In this document: in pieces, positions 1 through 7,322 of the stretch
Layout of the letters: each line of letters starts with the position of its first letter
Position numbering within the stretch: the first letter of the stretch is position 1
Notes under the pieces: generated by a model
The model's database searches: none
The model's input: only the letters and a program-made list of their open reading frames with translations
What the model was told of the DNA's origin: nothing
Assembly (NCBI GenBank): GCA_947307005.1
Contig: CAMZHY010000006.1
Coordinates: 1 to 22,657 of the forward strand
Direction: 5' to 3'
From: an uncultured Planctomycetaceae bacterium
GTDB taxonomy: Bacteria > Planctomycetota > Planctomycetia > Pirellulales > Thermoguttaceae
DNA: 22,657 nucleotides
Program-made: the position numbers and the translations under genes

Positions 1-175
1 TTTCGTGTCGCCCGTCGCGTTCAAGTATTTCTTTCATCAATTTCCAAGTTTGTTCAAAGCAAATAACAAAGAGTCCGACAATTCCTACGACGTCGACAAC
101 ATCGTATGGTTCTTCGCGTTTCAGTCCAATTTGCAGATTGGCGAGCGCCTTACGGAAATTCTCATACTTTTTCAT
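1..175 (-). CDS. HEPN-domain nucleotidyltransferase substrate-binding protein (HI0074-like), partial
   Basis: This gene reads leftward off the window edge, so only the first 58 residues are visible; the family is usually about 130-150 residues. The start is the ATG at 175-173 and the protein begins MKKYENFRKAL. It continues with an EEPYDVVDVVGIVG stretch and an FEQTWKLMKEILE helix, which is the pattern of the HI0074-type all-helical HEPN family. Family members pair with a small nucleotidyltransferase (HI0073/MNT); several such pairs act as toxin-antitoxin modules in which the HEPN protein is an RNase inhibited by AMPylation. The start codon overlaps the end of the upstream nucleotidyltransferase reading frame by 14 bases, the usual translational coupling. 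The catalytic R-x4-6-H motif would lie in the missing part. The family call rests on recalled similarity and is fairly secure; the toxin role is inference. Confidence 0.75.
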   Translation of the reverse strand, partial: MKKYENFRKALANLQIGLKREEPYDVVDVVGIVGLFVICFEQTWKLMKEILERDGRHE

Positions 176-335
176 ACATAACAATTTCGTCCCTTTCGAT
201 TTCACGCCGGAGTTCAGAGTCGACTTTATGGTTCATATTGACGACGTCGAAGAACAGGAGGGTATGCGCGGATTCCTCTAAATCTTCGTAAAAATCGAAA
301 GCGTTTTCACAGTCGTGCGCTGATGCGCGTCGCCC
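162..335 (-). pseudogene. C-terminal remnant of an HI0073-like nucleotidyltransferase (MNT antitoxin-type)
   Basis: On the minus strand an open frame from 335 to the TGA at 164-162 encodes HDCENAFDFYEDLEESAHTL, then FFDVVNM, then an REIERDEIVMYEKV end. This is the typical C-terminal half of the small MNT-fold nucleotidyltransferases that precede HI0074-type HEPN genes. An in-frame TGA at 338-336 closes the frame upstream, and I could not find the catalytic GSRARG...D-x-D half in any minus-strand frame up to about 420. No good start codon precedes the conserved block. I therefore call it a 5'-truncated or decayed gene. If it is dead, the HEPN partner has lost its usual partner enzyme, unless an internal start gives a short product. 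A sequencing error at 336-338 alone would not restore the motif. Confidence 0.6.
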
Positions 336-541
336 TCATTCTACGACGAATTGACGCGATTTCCAGTCGTCGCAGCGCGGAGCGCGGTCTTTTCTTCCTT
401 TTCGACGTCGCCGCTTGCTAAGCGTCGCCTGTCAGGGTACGATAAGCGGCGGCGCGACCTCGAACGCGATTTGCCCGACGCGGCTCTTGGGGCTCCCTTT
501 TAAACGTTGAACAGCTTTTGAAGAACGAACGAGGAACGAAA

Positions 542-1060
542 ATGAACGACGTCCGTTTGGTTCCGTTGGAGGAATCCGATCGCGAGCAATTCGTCAGGGA
601 CAATCAGGAAGCCTTCAACTACGGCGCGCTGGAGGAGTTTGGACGCAGGGACGATCATTTTGAAGAAGACGGACAGATTATTTCACGGGCGACGATCGAG
701 GCTTCGATCGACGGCGAAAACGCCGAAACCTATCGGATTATGCTCGACGGCGAAAAAGTCGGCGGCGCGGTCTTGAAGATCGAAGGCGAGGAGGGGAAAC
801 TCGAACTCTTTTTCGTGTCCCCGCGTTTTCATAGTCAGGGGATTGGCTACGCCGCGTGGCGTGAAATCGAGACGTCTCATCCCGGCGTTAAGAGGTGGGA
901 GACAATGACGCCGTATTTCGAGAAACGCAACGTTCATTTTTACGTGAATCGCTGCGGGTTTCACATCGTCGAGTACTTCAACAGCCGCCATCGCGATCCC
1001 AACGATCCCGAGATTTCGGAAGACGACGGAATGTTTCGATTTGAGAAAATCATGCCCTGA
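542..1060 (+). CDS. GNAT-family N-acetyltransferase
   Basis: The product is 172 residues and the likely reaction is transfer of acetyl from acetyl-CoA to an amino group of an unknown substrate; it should be cytoplasmic. The middle shows the GNAT core: a beta strand KLELFFVSPRFHSQGIGYAA that matches motif A (V-x-P-x-(Q/R)-x-x-G-x-G/A), then the YFEKRNVHFYVNRCGFHIVE segment corresponding to motif B, where the paired N-x-x-x-x-F-Y-x-x-x-G-F spacing is typical. I chose the ATG at 542 over an in-frame TTG at 518 because GAGGAA at 531-536 sits at good Shine-Dalgarno distance. The N-terminus (LVPLEESDREQFVRDNQEAF) resembles GNATs that begin with a short substrate-binding helix. It has no operon partner: the next plus-strand gene starts about 345 bases downstream. 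The substrate cannot be predicted from sequence. Confidence 0.88.
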   Translation: MNDVRLVPLEESDREQFVRDNQEAFNYGALEEFGRRDDHFEEDGQIISRATIEASIDGENAETYRIMLDGEKVGGAVLKIEGEEGKLELFFVSPRFHSQGIGYAAWREIETSHPGVKRWETMTPYFEKRNVHFYVNRCGFHIVEYFNSRHRDPNDPEISEDDGMFRFEKIMP

Positions 1061-1404
1061 ACGGCGTAAACTTTCTCCTACGCGGCGGGATTGTCGTCTT
1101 TTTGCCGCGTCGTTTAGAACAATAGCGCGCAAGTCGCGCCGCGTTTGGCGTTCTTTGCGCAATAGGCAAGTTATTACCTTTGCGCGTTTTCTTTTGGCTG
1201 TATGACGGGGAAGGGCGGAAATTTTTCGATTTTTCGGGACGGAAGGGCGCCGTCCTAGGGCGCGTTCTTTTATAATTGTAGATATTAAGGAATAGACCGG
1301 GGCGTCGCGTCGTCTCCGGACGTCGTCGTTTTTTGCGAAACGGCGTCGGTTGGCTCAGAACCCGCGAGATACGAGATTCCCGCGTTCGACGGGACGGATG
1401 AATC
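1061..1404 (+). other. Non-coding spacer upstream of the HEAT-repeat gene
   Basis: There is no credible gene here; an antisense frame that runs through it is low-complexity and mirrors the coding frame of the next gene. A perfect TATAAT occurs at 1271-1276 but no convincing -35 box lies 16-18 bases before it, so it is at best a weak promoter candidate for the gene starting at 1405. No strong terminator hairpin with a T run was seen after the acetyltransferase. Confidence 0.4.
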
Positions 1405-3243
1405 ATGCAGAACAGGTTTCGATATATTCTTGCGTCGCAGTTATTGTGGCTGTTCGCGGCGCTCGGCGCGTTGAATCTTGCTTCCTTCTTTGACGCGGTC
1501 GCCGTCGATTTCGGCGCGTCGCTCGCGATGGCGCAGGACGACAATCCCTTTGGCGACGACGCCGACGACGAAAACGATCCCTTCGCCGCCGACGATGAAG
1601 ACGATCCCTTCGCGACGACCGGCGGTTCCGCCTCCGACGACGCGGAGGAAGACGTCGACGAAGACGATTCGGATAATCCGTTCTCCTCCGACTCGAAGTC
1701 AGAAACGCCTTTCGCGCCGTCGACGCTTCCCTCAAACGCCGCTTCCACCGCGACGAATCCCGACGATTCCGCGCAGGAACTGACCCCCGAAGAGCAGGCG
1801 CGCGCCGACGAACGCGCTAAATACGCCCGCGCCGAAGACGTTCCCGACGATCTCAAGACGGAAGCCGACTTCTACGAGACGGCGAACGCCGCCGAACTTT
1901 CCGTACTCCGCGTCGCCCCGACGAACGACGCCGAGTGGTTCGCCGCCGCCGTTCGCGTCGCTCGCGTCGGACGGCCCGCCTTCGCGAAGCTCCTCGTCTC
2001 CAAGGGACTCGACGCGCCCGCCGCCAGTCCGGAAGCGAGCGCGAAGATTCTCGATTCGCTCGGCTCGGGGCGCGCGATCTATTTCGTCGGCAATCCGACG
2101 ATCGGGCCCGTCGGCGGCGAAGTTTATGAAAAGGTTCTCGCCGCCGCGCGTCAATATTGGGAATCGGACGCCGCGCTCCGCGACGCGTTCCGTCGCGCCG
2201 CGAGCGGCTCCGTCTCCGAACGCGCCCAAGGCGTGACCGACGCGCGCAAAGGCGGTCCTGCGGCGGTTAAACTCCTCGTGACCGATCTCATTAACGGCTC
2301 TGAAGAAGACCGCGTCGCAGCCGCCGAACTTCTGCCCTTCTTTGAAACGGCGGCCGTTTCCGCGCTCGTCGCGTGCGTGCGCGACGCGACCGAAGAGCAG
2401 CTTCCGAACGTCGTGGAGACGCTCGCCGGATTCTCCGATCTTCGCGTTGGTCCGGAACTCGCCGCGCGATATTATCTCGACATTGACGGCGCGGCGAAGA
2501 CGTCCTTCGAGAACGCGCTCGCGAAACAGTATGACGTCGTCCCGTCGGCGGCGGAAATCGCGAAGCTCGCCTACGATAAAGCGCTGGGCTTCTATCGCCG
2601 AAAGACGGTTCTGCCCGGCGTCGTCGACGGGCGCGTCGACGTCTGGAACTGGAACGCGCAAGGCGAATCGTTGACCTGCGTCGATCTTCCCGTCGAGTCC
2701 GTCGCGCGCGCGGAAGCGGCGCGCTGGGCGCTCGTCGCCTATTACGTCGGGGAAAACGCGCTCGCGACGCCGTCCGGCGCGTTGAATCTCGCGATCGCCG
2801 CCGTTGGGGAACGCCACGCGTATCAGGTCGGACTCGACTCGGCGCGCCAGGGCGTCGCCGCCTTCGAATCCGAGCTGCCGAAACTTGCGGCGGTTGATCT
2901 TGTCTCCGGAATGAATTACGCGCTTGAAACGCAGCGGTACGCCGCCGCGCTCATCCCCGCGATCATCCTCCAGGATCGCGGCGACGAATCCCTCGTTTAC
3001 GGCGCCGGCGGTCCGTCGACGATCGTTCGCGCGGCGACTTGTCCCGATCGGCGACTGCGCTATCAGGCGCTCGCCGCGATCGTTCGTTGGAATCCTGAGA
3101 AGTCGTATCCCGGTTCGAGCCGGGTCGCGGCGGGGCTGGAATGGTTTGCGTCGTCCGCGGGCGAGCGCGTCGTCGTCGTCGCGGAGCCGCGTCTTGCCGT
3201 CGCCTCGCAAATTGGCCGCGCTTTTTCGCGGGCTATCGCGTGA
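1405..3243 (+). CDS. Secreted/envelope HEAT-repeat protein, N-terminal part (frameshifted)
   Basis: The 612-residue frame starts with a hydrophobic export signal (about residues 8-43, ending ...SLAMA-Q). Next comes an acidic low-complexity stretch (about 45-105) with recurring DNPF, NDPF and DDPF units, a leader style common in planctomycete exported proteins. Residues about 220-350 contain alpha-helical pairs typical of HEAT/armadillo repeats (for example VKLLVTDLINGSEEDRVAAA and VACVRDATEEQLPNVVETL). From residue 588 (RVVVVAEPRLAVASQIGRAF) a receiver-like fold begins, but the frame ends at TGA 3241-3243 after a T5 run at 3222-3226. Coding resumes in the -1 frame, and one extra T restores a continuous protein of about 851 residues. 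Function is unknown; a scaffold role at the cell envelope is inference. The start is ATG 1405. Confidence 0.75.
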   Translation: MQNRFRYILASQLLWLFAALGALNLASFFDAVAVDFGASLAMAQDDNPFGDDADDENDPFAADDEDDPFATTGGSASDDAEEDVDEDDSDNPFSSDSKSETPFAPSTLPSNAASTATNPDDSAQELTPEEQARADERAKYARAEDVPDDLKTEADFYETANAAELSVLRVAPTNDAEWFAAAVRVARVGRPAFAKLLVSKGLDAPAASPEASAKILDSLGSGRAIYFVGNPTIGPVGGEVYEKVLAAARQYWESDAALRDAFRRAASGSVSERAQGVTDARKGGPAAVKLLVTDLINGSEEDRVAAAELLPFFETAAVSALVACVRDATEEQLPNVVETLAGFSDLRVGPELAARYYLDIDGAAKTSFENALAKQYDVVPSAAEIAKLAYDKALGFYRRKTVLPGVVDGRVDVWNWNAQGESLTCVDLPVESVARAEAARWALVAYYVGENALATPSGALNLAIAAVGERHAYQVGLDSARQGVAAFESELPKLAAVDLVSGMNYALETQRYAAALIPAIILQDRGDESLVYGAGGPSTIVRAATCPDRRLRYQALAAIVRWNPEKSYPGSSRVAAGLEWFASSAGERVVVVAEPRLAVASQIGRAFSRAIA

Positions 3244-3959
3244 TTCCCGCGACGACGGGGCGCGAGGCGCTTCTTGCGGCGCAAAGTTGTTCCGACGTCG
3301 AGCTTGTCTTTGCGACCTCGACCGTTTCCGAGCCGAACGTCGGCGTTCTCGCTCAAGCGCTTCGCAGCGACGCGCGAACAGGCGACGTTCCCCTTCTAAT
3401 CGGCGCCGACGCGCAGGAAGACGCGAGCGCCGCGAACGTCCTCGCCGGGCGTGAAAAGAACGTTATGATTCTGCCGACGCCCCGCGAACTCGACGCCGCG
3501 ACGTGGGCGATCCAGAAACTCAACGACGCCGCCGGCGTCGCGCCCGTTCCCGTCGAAGACAGACTCGTCCAGGGACGCGCAGCCGCTCGCGCCCTTCTTC
3601 AGCTTCTTAAGACGCGTCCCGCGATCTATGAGCTTAACGACGTCAACGATCTGATCCGCAGACTTCTCGCCTCGCCCGCGCTCTTCGACGAAGGGCTCGA
3701 GTTCGCCGCGACGGTCAAGACTCCGTACGCCCAGCAGGCGCTCGTCGATCTCGCCGGAGACAAACGCTTCGGCGTCGACGTTCGTAACCGCGCGGTCGAC
3801 GCGTTCGAACGTCAACTCGCCGACAACGGCTCGCTCCTGCGCGGGCCCGAGATTAAGGCGATGTATGATCGATACAACGCGAGCGAAAAGGAAGACGACC
3901 AAACCCAGCGCGTCCTCTCCAGACTTCTCGACGTTTACGAGAACGCGACGAAACGCTGA
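3225..3959 (+). CDS. HEAT-repeat/pseudo-receiver protein, C-terminal part (in the -1 frame)
   Basis: This is the continuation of the gene beginning at 1405, read in the -1 frame from the T5 run. The open frame extends upstream to 3141, but residues before about 3222 are only the shadow of the first part. The visible order is FAGYRVIPATTGREALLAAQ, then ELVFATSTVSEPN, then VPLLIGAD, then KNVMILPTPRELD. This follows the alternating beta/alpha order of a response-regulator receiver domain, but the phospho-acceptor Asp expected after strand 3 is replaced (FATSTV) and the strand-5 Lys is a Thr. I therefore read it as a phosphorylation-incompetent pseudo-receiver. The rest (about 160 residues) is helical, with an LVDLAGDKRFGVDVRNRAVD HEAT-like repeat and a charged C-terminal helix. 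Whether the protein is made by frameshifting, or the split is a sequencing or mutational lesion, is open. Confidence 0.7.
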   Translation, partial: FAGYRVIPATTGREALLAAQSCSDVELVFATSTVSEPNVGVLAQALRSDARTGDVPLLIGADAQEDASAANVLAGREKNVMILPTPRELDAATWAIQKLNDAAGVAPVPVEDRLVQGRAAARALLQLLKTRPAIYELNDVNDLIRRLLASPALFDEGLEFAATVKTPYAQQALVDLAGDKRFGVDVRNRAVDAFERQLADNGSLLRGPEIKAMYDRYNASEKEDDQTQRVLSRLLDVYENATKR

Positions 3960-3992
3960 GTCCCCAAGAGGTTTCGTCTAAATGAGACGACG

Positions 3993-4031
3993 AACGCCTA
4001 GCGGAGAGGCGCGCCTTTTCCGCTAGGCGTT
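3993..4031. terminator. Strong hairpin between convergent genes, likely bidirectional terminator
   Basis: A perfect 12-bp stem is formed by AACGCCTAGCGG (3993-4004) and CCGCTAGGCGTT (4020-4031) with a 15-base loop. It lies 33 bases after the stop of the HEAT/pseudo-receiver gene and upstream of the methyltransferase 3' end on the other strand. T residues continue only briefly after the stem, so intrinsic termination is likely but not textbook. Confidence 0.65.
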
Positions 4032-4167
4032 TCGTATCATATGAAAGGGAGGCTTGGGGGCTTGTCGCCTATATGATTGTCGAAGGATCGCCGCCATAGG
4101 GATGCTTGGCAATATATTCCTCGGCTTCGGCGCTTATCCGCTCCGGGGTCTTTGCGTCAAAAGTATT

Positions 4168-6579
4168 TTATACCCTTCGAGAAACCGCGGCGTCGCGACG
4201 CAACCTCGCTCCGAGCGTCGCAAGTTCTAGACAAATCGGGGATTTTGGGGCGAAGCGCGGGATTGGAATCGCGTCGAGGACGCCGGGCGAACCGAAACTT
4301 TGCGAGCCCGGTTCGAAGCGTTCGGCGGCGCGGCGTCGCGCGGGCGCCGAGTTGAGCGCGGCGGCGAGATAGTCCGCCTCGACGGCGTTTGCGACGGGGA
4401 CGAACGCGAGCGTCTCTTGAACGAGGACGGGGCGTCCGTCGCTCGTTGGCGCGACGACCGCCGCGCGGAGCTGGGAGTCCATGCGGCGCCACGCGACCTT
4501 ATAGGGCGCGAAGGTCGATTCGTCGACGTTGAAGAGGGACCAGTACGGCGCGGTTCGGCAGAAGCGTTTGCACGCGGCGCGCGCGCGAAGGACGTCTTCA
4601 AAACGTTCAAGGTGCGCCAGCGTCAACGGATACGTCGACCGCATCGTTTCAAGGTCGTATCCGCGCCGTCGCCGCGCGTCTTGGGGGACGAGCATGAGGA
4701 CGGTCGTCGGCGCGACGTGGAATTCGTCTAAATCGCGCCACCTGACGAGCGGGTGGAGGAGTTCTTTTTCAAGGCGAATCGAAACGGACGGAACTTTGCG
4801 GCGCCCCGATGCGGCGAGGTTTCGGAACTCGTCCCGTTCGAGTCGCGATTCCGCCGTTCCTTCGAACCAGAAGACGCCGCAGGCGCCCGCCGCGTTCGCC
4901 CCAAGTTGCGCGCGGTATCGCGGCGTTTCCGGGGTTTCTTCGGCGCTTTCGAGAAGCTCTTCGACAAGCGCGTCGACGCGGCGGCGCGCGGAATCTTCGG
5001 CGTTTGTCGGCGTCGCGGACGGAACGCGCGGAAAGGTCAGCGCGAACGCCGCGCCCGATCGAGCGGACGCCGGCGCGGCCGTTCCAACGTCGAAGGTCGC
5101 CCCGAACGCGCGAGCGGCGCGAGTTAATTCGGGGGACGCGTCGTTCGAAACCGTTTCGACGCCAAGACTCCACCGCCGGGCGACGATCGGATAACACGTC
5201 GTCGCCCGCGCGCGGACAAAGAGCGCCGTCGGTTTGCTCGCGACGCGCGGGAAGAGTTTGAGTTCTGAAAAGTCGTCGAATTCCAGCGCCGCGAAGCGCC
5301 AAGGGGCGTCCGCGCCGAAGCGCCGGAATCCTTCGCCCGCGCGCGACGACTGGAAAAGATTGCGCGGCAGAATGAACGCGGCGACCCCGTCGTCGACGAG
5401 CCGTTCCGCGACGCAGATCGTCGCGATCAGCCCGGCGAGTTCTTTCTTCGCGCCCCCGAACCGCGCTTCTCGCCCGGAAAGGGTAAAGAGTCCGTAGTCT
5501 CGCCATCTCGACGACGTTTGAACCCGGTATTCCCGAGGGAGCTTGTCCCACGCGATCCAAGGCGGATTGCCGAGCGCAAGGTCGAACTTTCGCGCTCGTC
5601 GTATTTCGGAGCGGTCGTTTGAGTCGGGAATCGGCGAGGCGAGAGAGACGGCGTCGAGCATGTCGACGGGTAGGAGCGCGTCGGGCGCGACGTTTCGTTT
5701 TTGCAAGAGCGCGACGAGTTCGGCGCGGCGACGCGTCGGGCTGGACGCGTCTTGTTGCGAGAGCGCCGCGTAGAGGAGGTTGGCGCGCGCGATGATCGCG
5801 GCGAGCGGGTTCAGGTCGTTTCCGTAGACGGAACCGAGCGCGTCGGCGGGCGATCGACCGTCGCGGAGCGCGCGGCGAATCGCGGTCGTTAGAAAGACGC
5901 CGGCGCCGCACGTTGGATCGAGAACCGTCGGCGTCGCGGCGTCCGCTTCCGCGCCGTATTTCAGAGCGCGCGCGCGATCGTAAAGAAATTCCGCGAGCGC
6001 GGGCGGCGTGTAGAACTCCCCAAGCGCGCGACGCAGCGGCGCGGAAAAGAAACGTTCGTAGACGGCGCCGAAGGGATCGCGCGTTCGCGCCGTCTCGTGA
6101 AGTTTGAGCGGTTGGAGCGCGTCGAGATTAAGGTTAAGAGCGCGGCGGACGGGCGCGCCCCACGCGTAAGGGAAGGGCGCGAAGAGTTCGTCGAGCGCGT
6201 CGTCGTCGAGCGCGAAATCGACGGCGACGACGGCGAGAACCGTCTGAGCGACGTACGTTTGAAGGAGGAAGAGAAGCGTTTCAATCCGCGTCGTTTCGTC
6301 TTGCGCGCCGAGCGCGGTCGCCGAGTCGCCGTCGAGCGCGATTCGATACGGTTCCAACGCGGCGCGCGTCCGGGCGTCAAACGTCGCCGCCGACGAGGCG
6401 CGCCAGAGTCGTCGCCAAAGCTCGAAGGAACCGCCGACTGTGGTTTCGTGTTGGAAAAAGAACTTCGTTAGCGCGACGAACGCGGAGTGAAAAGAGTCGG
6501 AGTCGCCCCCGAAAAAAACGCGCCAACGCGTCGCTTCGCGCCGGGAGTTTGGGACTGCGGAGGATATGTGGGACGCCAT
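4168..6579 (-). CDS. Orphan N6-adenine DNA methyltransferase (N-6 DNA methylase / TaqI-Eco57I-like)
   Basis: From the ATG at 6579 the product is 803 residues. It should transfer methyl from S-adenosylmethionine to N6 of adenine in a specific DNA site. Amino-methyltransferase motifs appear in order: motif X GEFYTPPAL (about 187), motif I LDPTCGAGVFL (about 220), motif II YGNDLNP (about 252), motif IV FDLALGNPPWIAWDKLP (NPPW at 338-341) and an ILPRNLF strand (about 403), followed by a large C-terminal region that probably holds target recognition. The ordering and size resemble TaqI/Eco57I-type enzymes, but I see no clear nuclease motif in the N-terminal 180 residues and no restriction gene nearby. 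An upstream in-frame TTG at 6615 lies inside a hairpin loop, so I prefer ATG 6579. It is the last gene of a likely operon after the UmuD-like gene. It may be a host-regulatory methylase or half of a lost restriction system. Confidence 0.85.
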   Translation of the reverse strand: MASHISSAVPNSRREATRWRVFFGGDSDSFHSAFVALTKFFFQHETTVGGSFELWRRLWRASSAATFDARTRAALEPYRIALDGDSATALGAQDETTRIETLLFLLQTYVAQTVLAVVAVDFALDDDALDELFAPFPYAWGAPVRRALNLNLDALQPLKLHETARTRDPFGAVYERFFSAPLRRALGEFYTPPALAEFLYDRARALKYGAEADAATPTVLDPTCGAGVFLTTAIRRALRDGRSPADALGSVYGNDLNPLAAIIARANLLYAALSQQDASSPTRRRAELVALLQKRNVAPDALLPVDMLDAVSLASPIPDSNDRSEIRRARKFDLALGNPPWIAWDKLPREYRVQTSSRWRDYGLFTLSGREARFGGAKKELAGLIATICVAERLVDDGVAAFILPRNLFQSSRAGEGFRRFGADAPWRFAALEFDDFSELKLFPRVASKPTALFVRARATTCYPIVARRWSLGVETVSNDASPELTRAARAFGATFDVGTAAPASARSGAAFALTFPRVPSATPTNAEDSARRRVDALVEELLESAEETPETPRYRAQLGANAAGACGVFWFEGTAESRLERDEFRNLAASGRRKVPSVSIRLEKELLHPLVRWRDLDEFHVAPTTVLMLVPQDARRRRGYDLETMRSTYPLTLAHLERFEDVLRARAACKRFCRTAPYWSLFNVDESTFAPYKVAWRRMDSQLRAAVVAPTSDGRPVLVQETLAFVPVANAVEADYLAAALNSAPARRRAAERFEPGSQSFGSPGVLDAIPIPRFAPKSPICLELATLGARLRRDAAVSRRV

Positions 6580-6598
6580 TCCAAGGACGACGGACGTC

Positions 6599-6634
6599 GA
6601 GGAAACGCTCGTCAAAAAACAGGAGCGTTTCCTC
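6599..6634. repeat. Inverted repeat between the umuD-like and methyltransferase genes
   Basis: GAGGAAACGCT (6599-6609) pairs perfectly with AGCGTTTCCTC (6624-6634), giving an 11-bp stem and a 14-base loop. It occupies almost the whole gap between the two minus-strand genes. There is no T tract following the stem on the minus strand, so it may be an attenuator, an mRNA-processing site or an operator rather than a full terminator. Confidence 0.6.
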
Positions 6635-6642
6635 GCGCGGGT

Positions 6643-7290
6643 TTAGAGATTGTGAATGACCGTCTTGACGACGCCCCAGATGATGAAGTCCATGTCGTCG
6701 GTAACGACGATGGGACGGAACTTCGCGTTTTCAGGGCGAAGTTCGACCTTTCGCGCCGTGCGATAGAGTCTTTTTACCGTGAATTCGCCGATGATCGCCG
6801 CGACGACGACGTCGCCGCTGTGCGCTTCAAGACAGCGGTCGACGCTCAGAACGTCGTCGGGGAAGATTCCCGCGTCGCGCATCGATTCGCCCGTCACGCG
6901 AATGAAAAAAGTCGACGCCGGATTCGGTATGAGCTTCGCGCCGAGATCGTACGGTTCAAAGGGAACGTCGTCCTCCGCGGGGGACGGAAAGCCCGCCTGA
7001 ATCTGGTTGGAATAGAGAGGAAAAACGAAGCCGCGGCGTCCGACGAATGATTCGAGTTGACCGACCAGCGAGACGGGGAGTCGCACCGCCTTTGTCGGCT
7101 CGCCGTATTTGCCCGAGCCTTTGGGGCGTCCCACGCCCCTCTTTTTTACTTCGCCTTCGTCGTCTCGTCGACGGGGCGGAGGCGTTTGCGTTTTCTTTAC
7201 GGATGATTTTGAGGTCGAGGCGGTCGAGCGTTTCTTAGCGTTTGACCGGGAGGACGTCGACTTTGTCGATTGAGCGCCGCGCGCTGTCAT
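6643..7290 (-). CDS. umuD: UmuD-like S24 autoprotease with basic AT-hook-like N-terminus
   Basis: The product is 215 residues from ATG 7290, which has AGGAGA at good spacing; an upstream extension lacks support. The C-terminal 120 residues are a LexA/UmuD (peptidase S24) domain: cleavage site Ala99-Gly100 (QAGFPSPAEDD), catalytic Ser136 in GESMRDAG and Lys173 in FTVKRL, ending with the DFIIWGVVKTVIH signature. UmuD proteins undergo RecA-stimulated self-cleavage and form part of translesion polymerase V. Typical UmuD is about 140 residues; here a Ser/Lys/Arg-rich leader of about 45 residues precedes a KKRGVGRPKGSGKYGEPTKA segment with an AT-hook-like GRPKGSGK core. That segment followed by RLPVSL also occurs in longer UmuD-like proteins as I recall them. 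No umuC is adjacent. Lacking a winged-helix, it is not a standard LexA, though DNA binding through the basic leader is possible. Confidence 0.82.
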   Translation of the reverse strand: MTARGAQSTKSTSSRSNAKKRSTASTSKSSVKKTQTPPPRRRDDEGEVKKRGVGRPKGSGKYGEPTKAVRLPVSLVGQLESFVGRRGFVFPLYSNQIQAGFPSPAEDDVPFEPYDLGAKLIPNPASTFFIRVTGESMRDAGIFPDDVLSVDRCLEAHSGDVVVAAIIGEFTVKRLYRTARKVELRPENAKFRPIVVTDDMDFIIWGVVKTVIHNL

Positions 7291-7322
7291 GGATGATCTC
7301 CTGTCGAAATAGAGGAAGAAGG

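Noticed and set aside
1732..3210. 492-codon minus-strand frame opposite the HEAT-repeat gene
   Set aside because: Arg/Gly-rich shadow with no recognisable domain; the plus strand shows an export signal and repeats.
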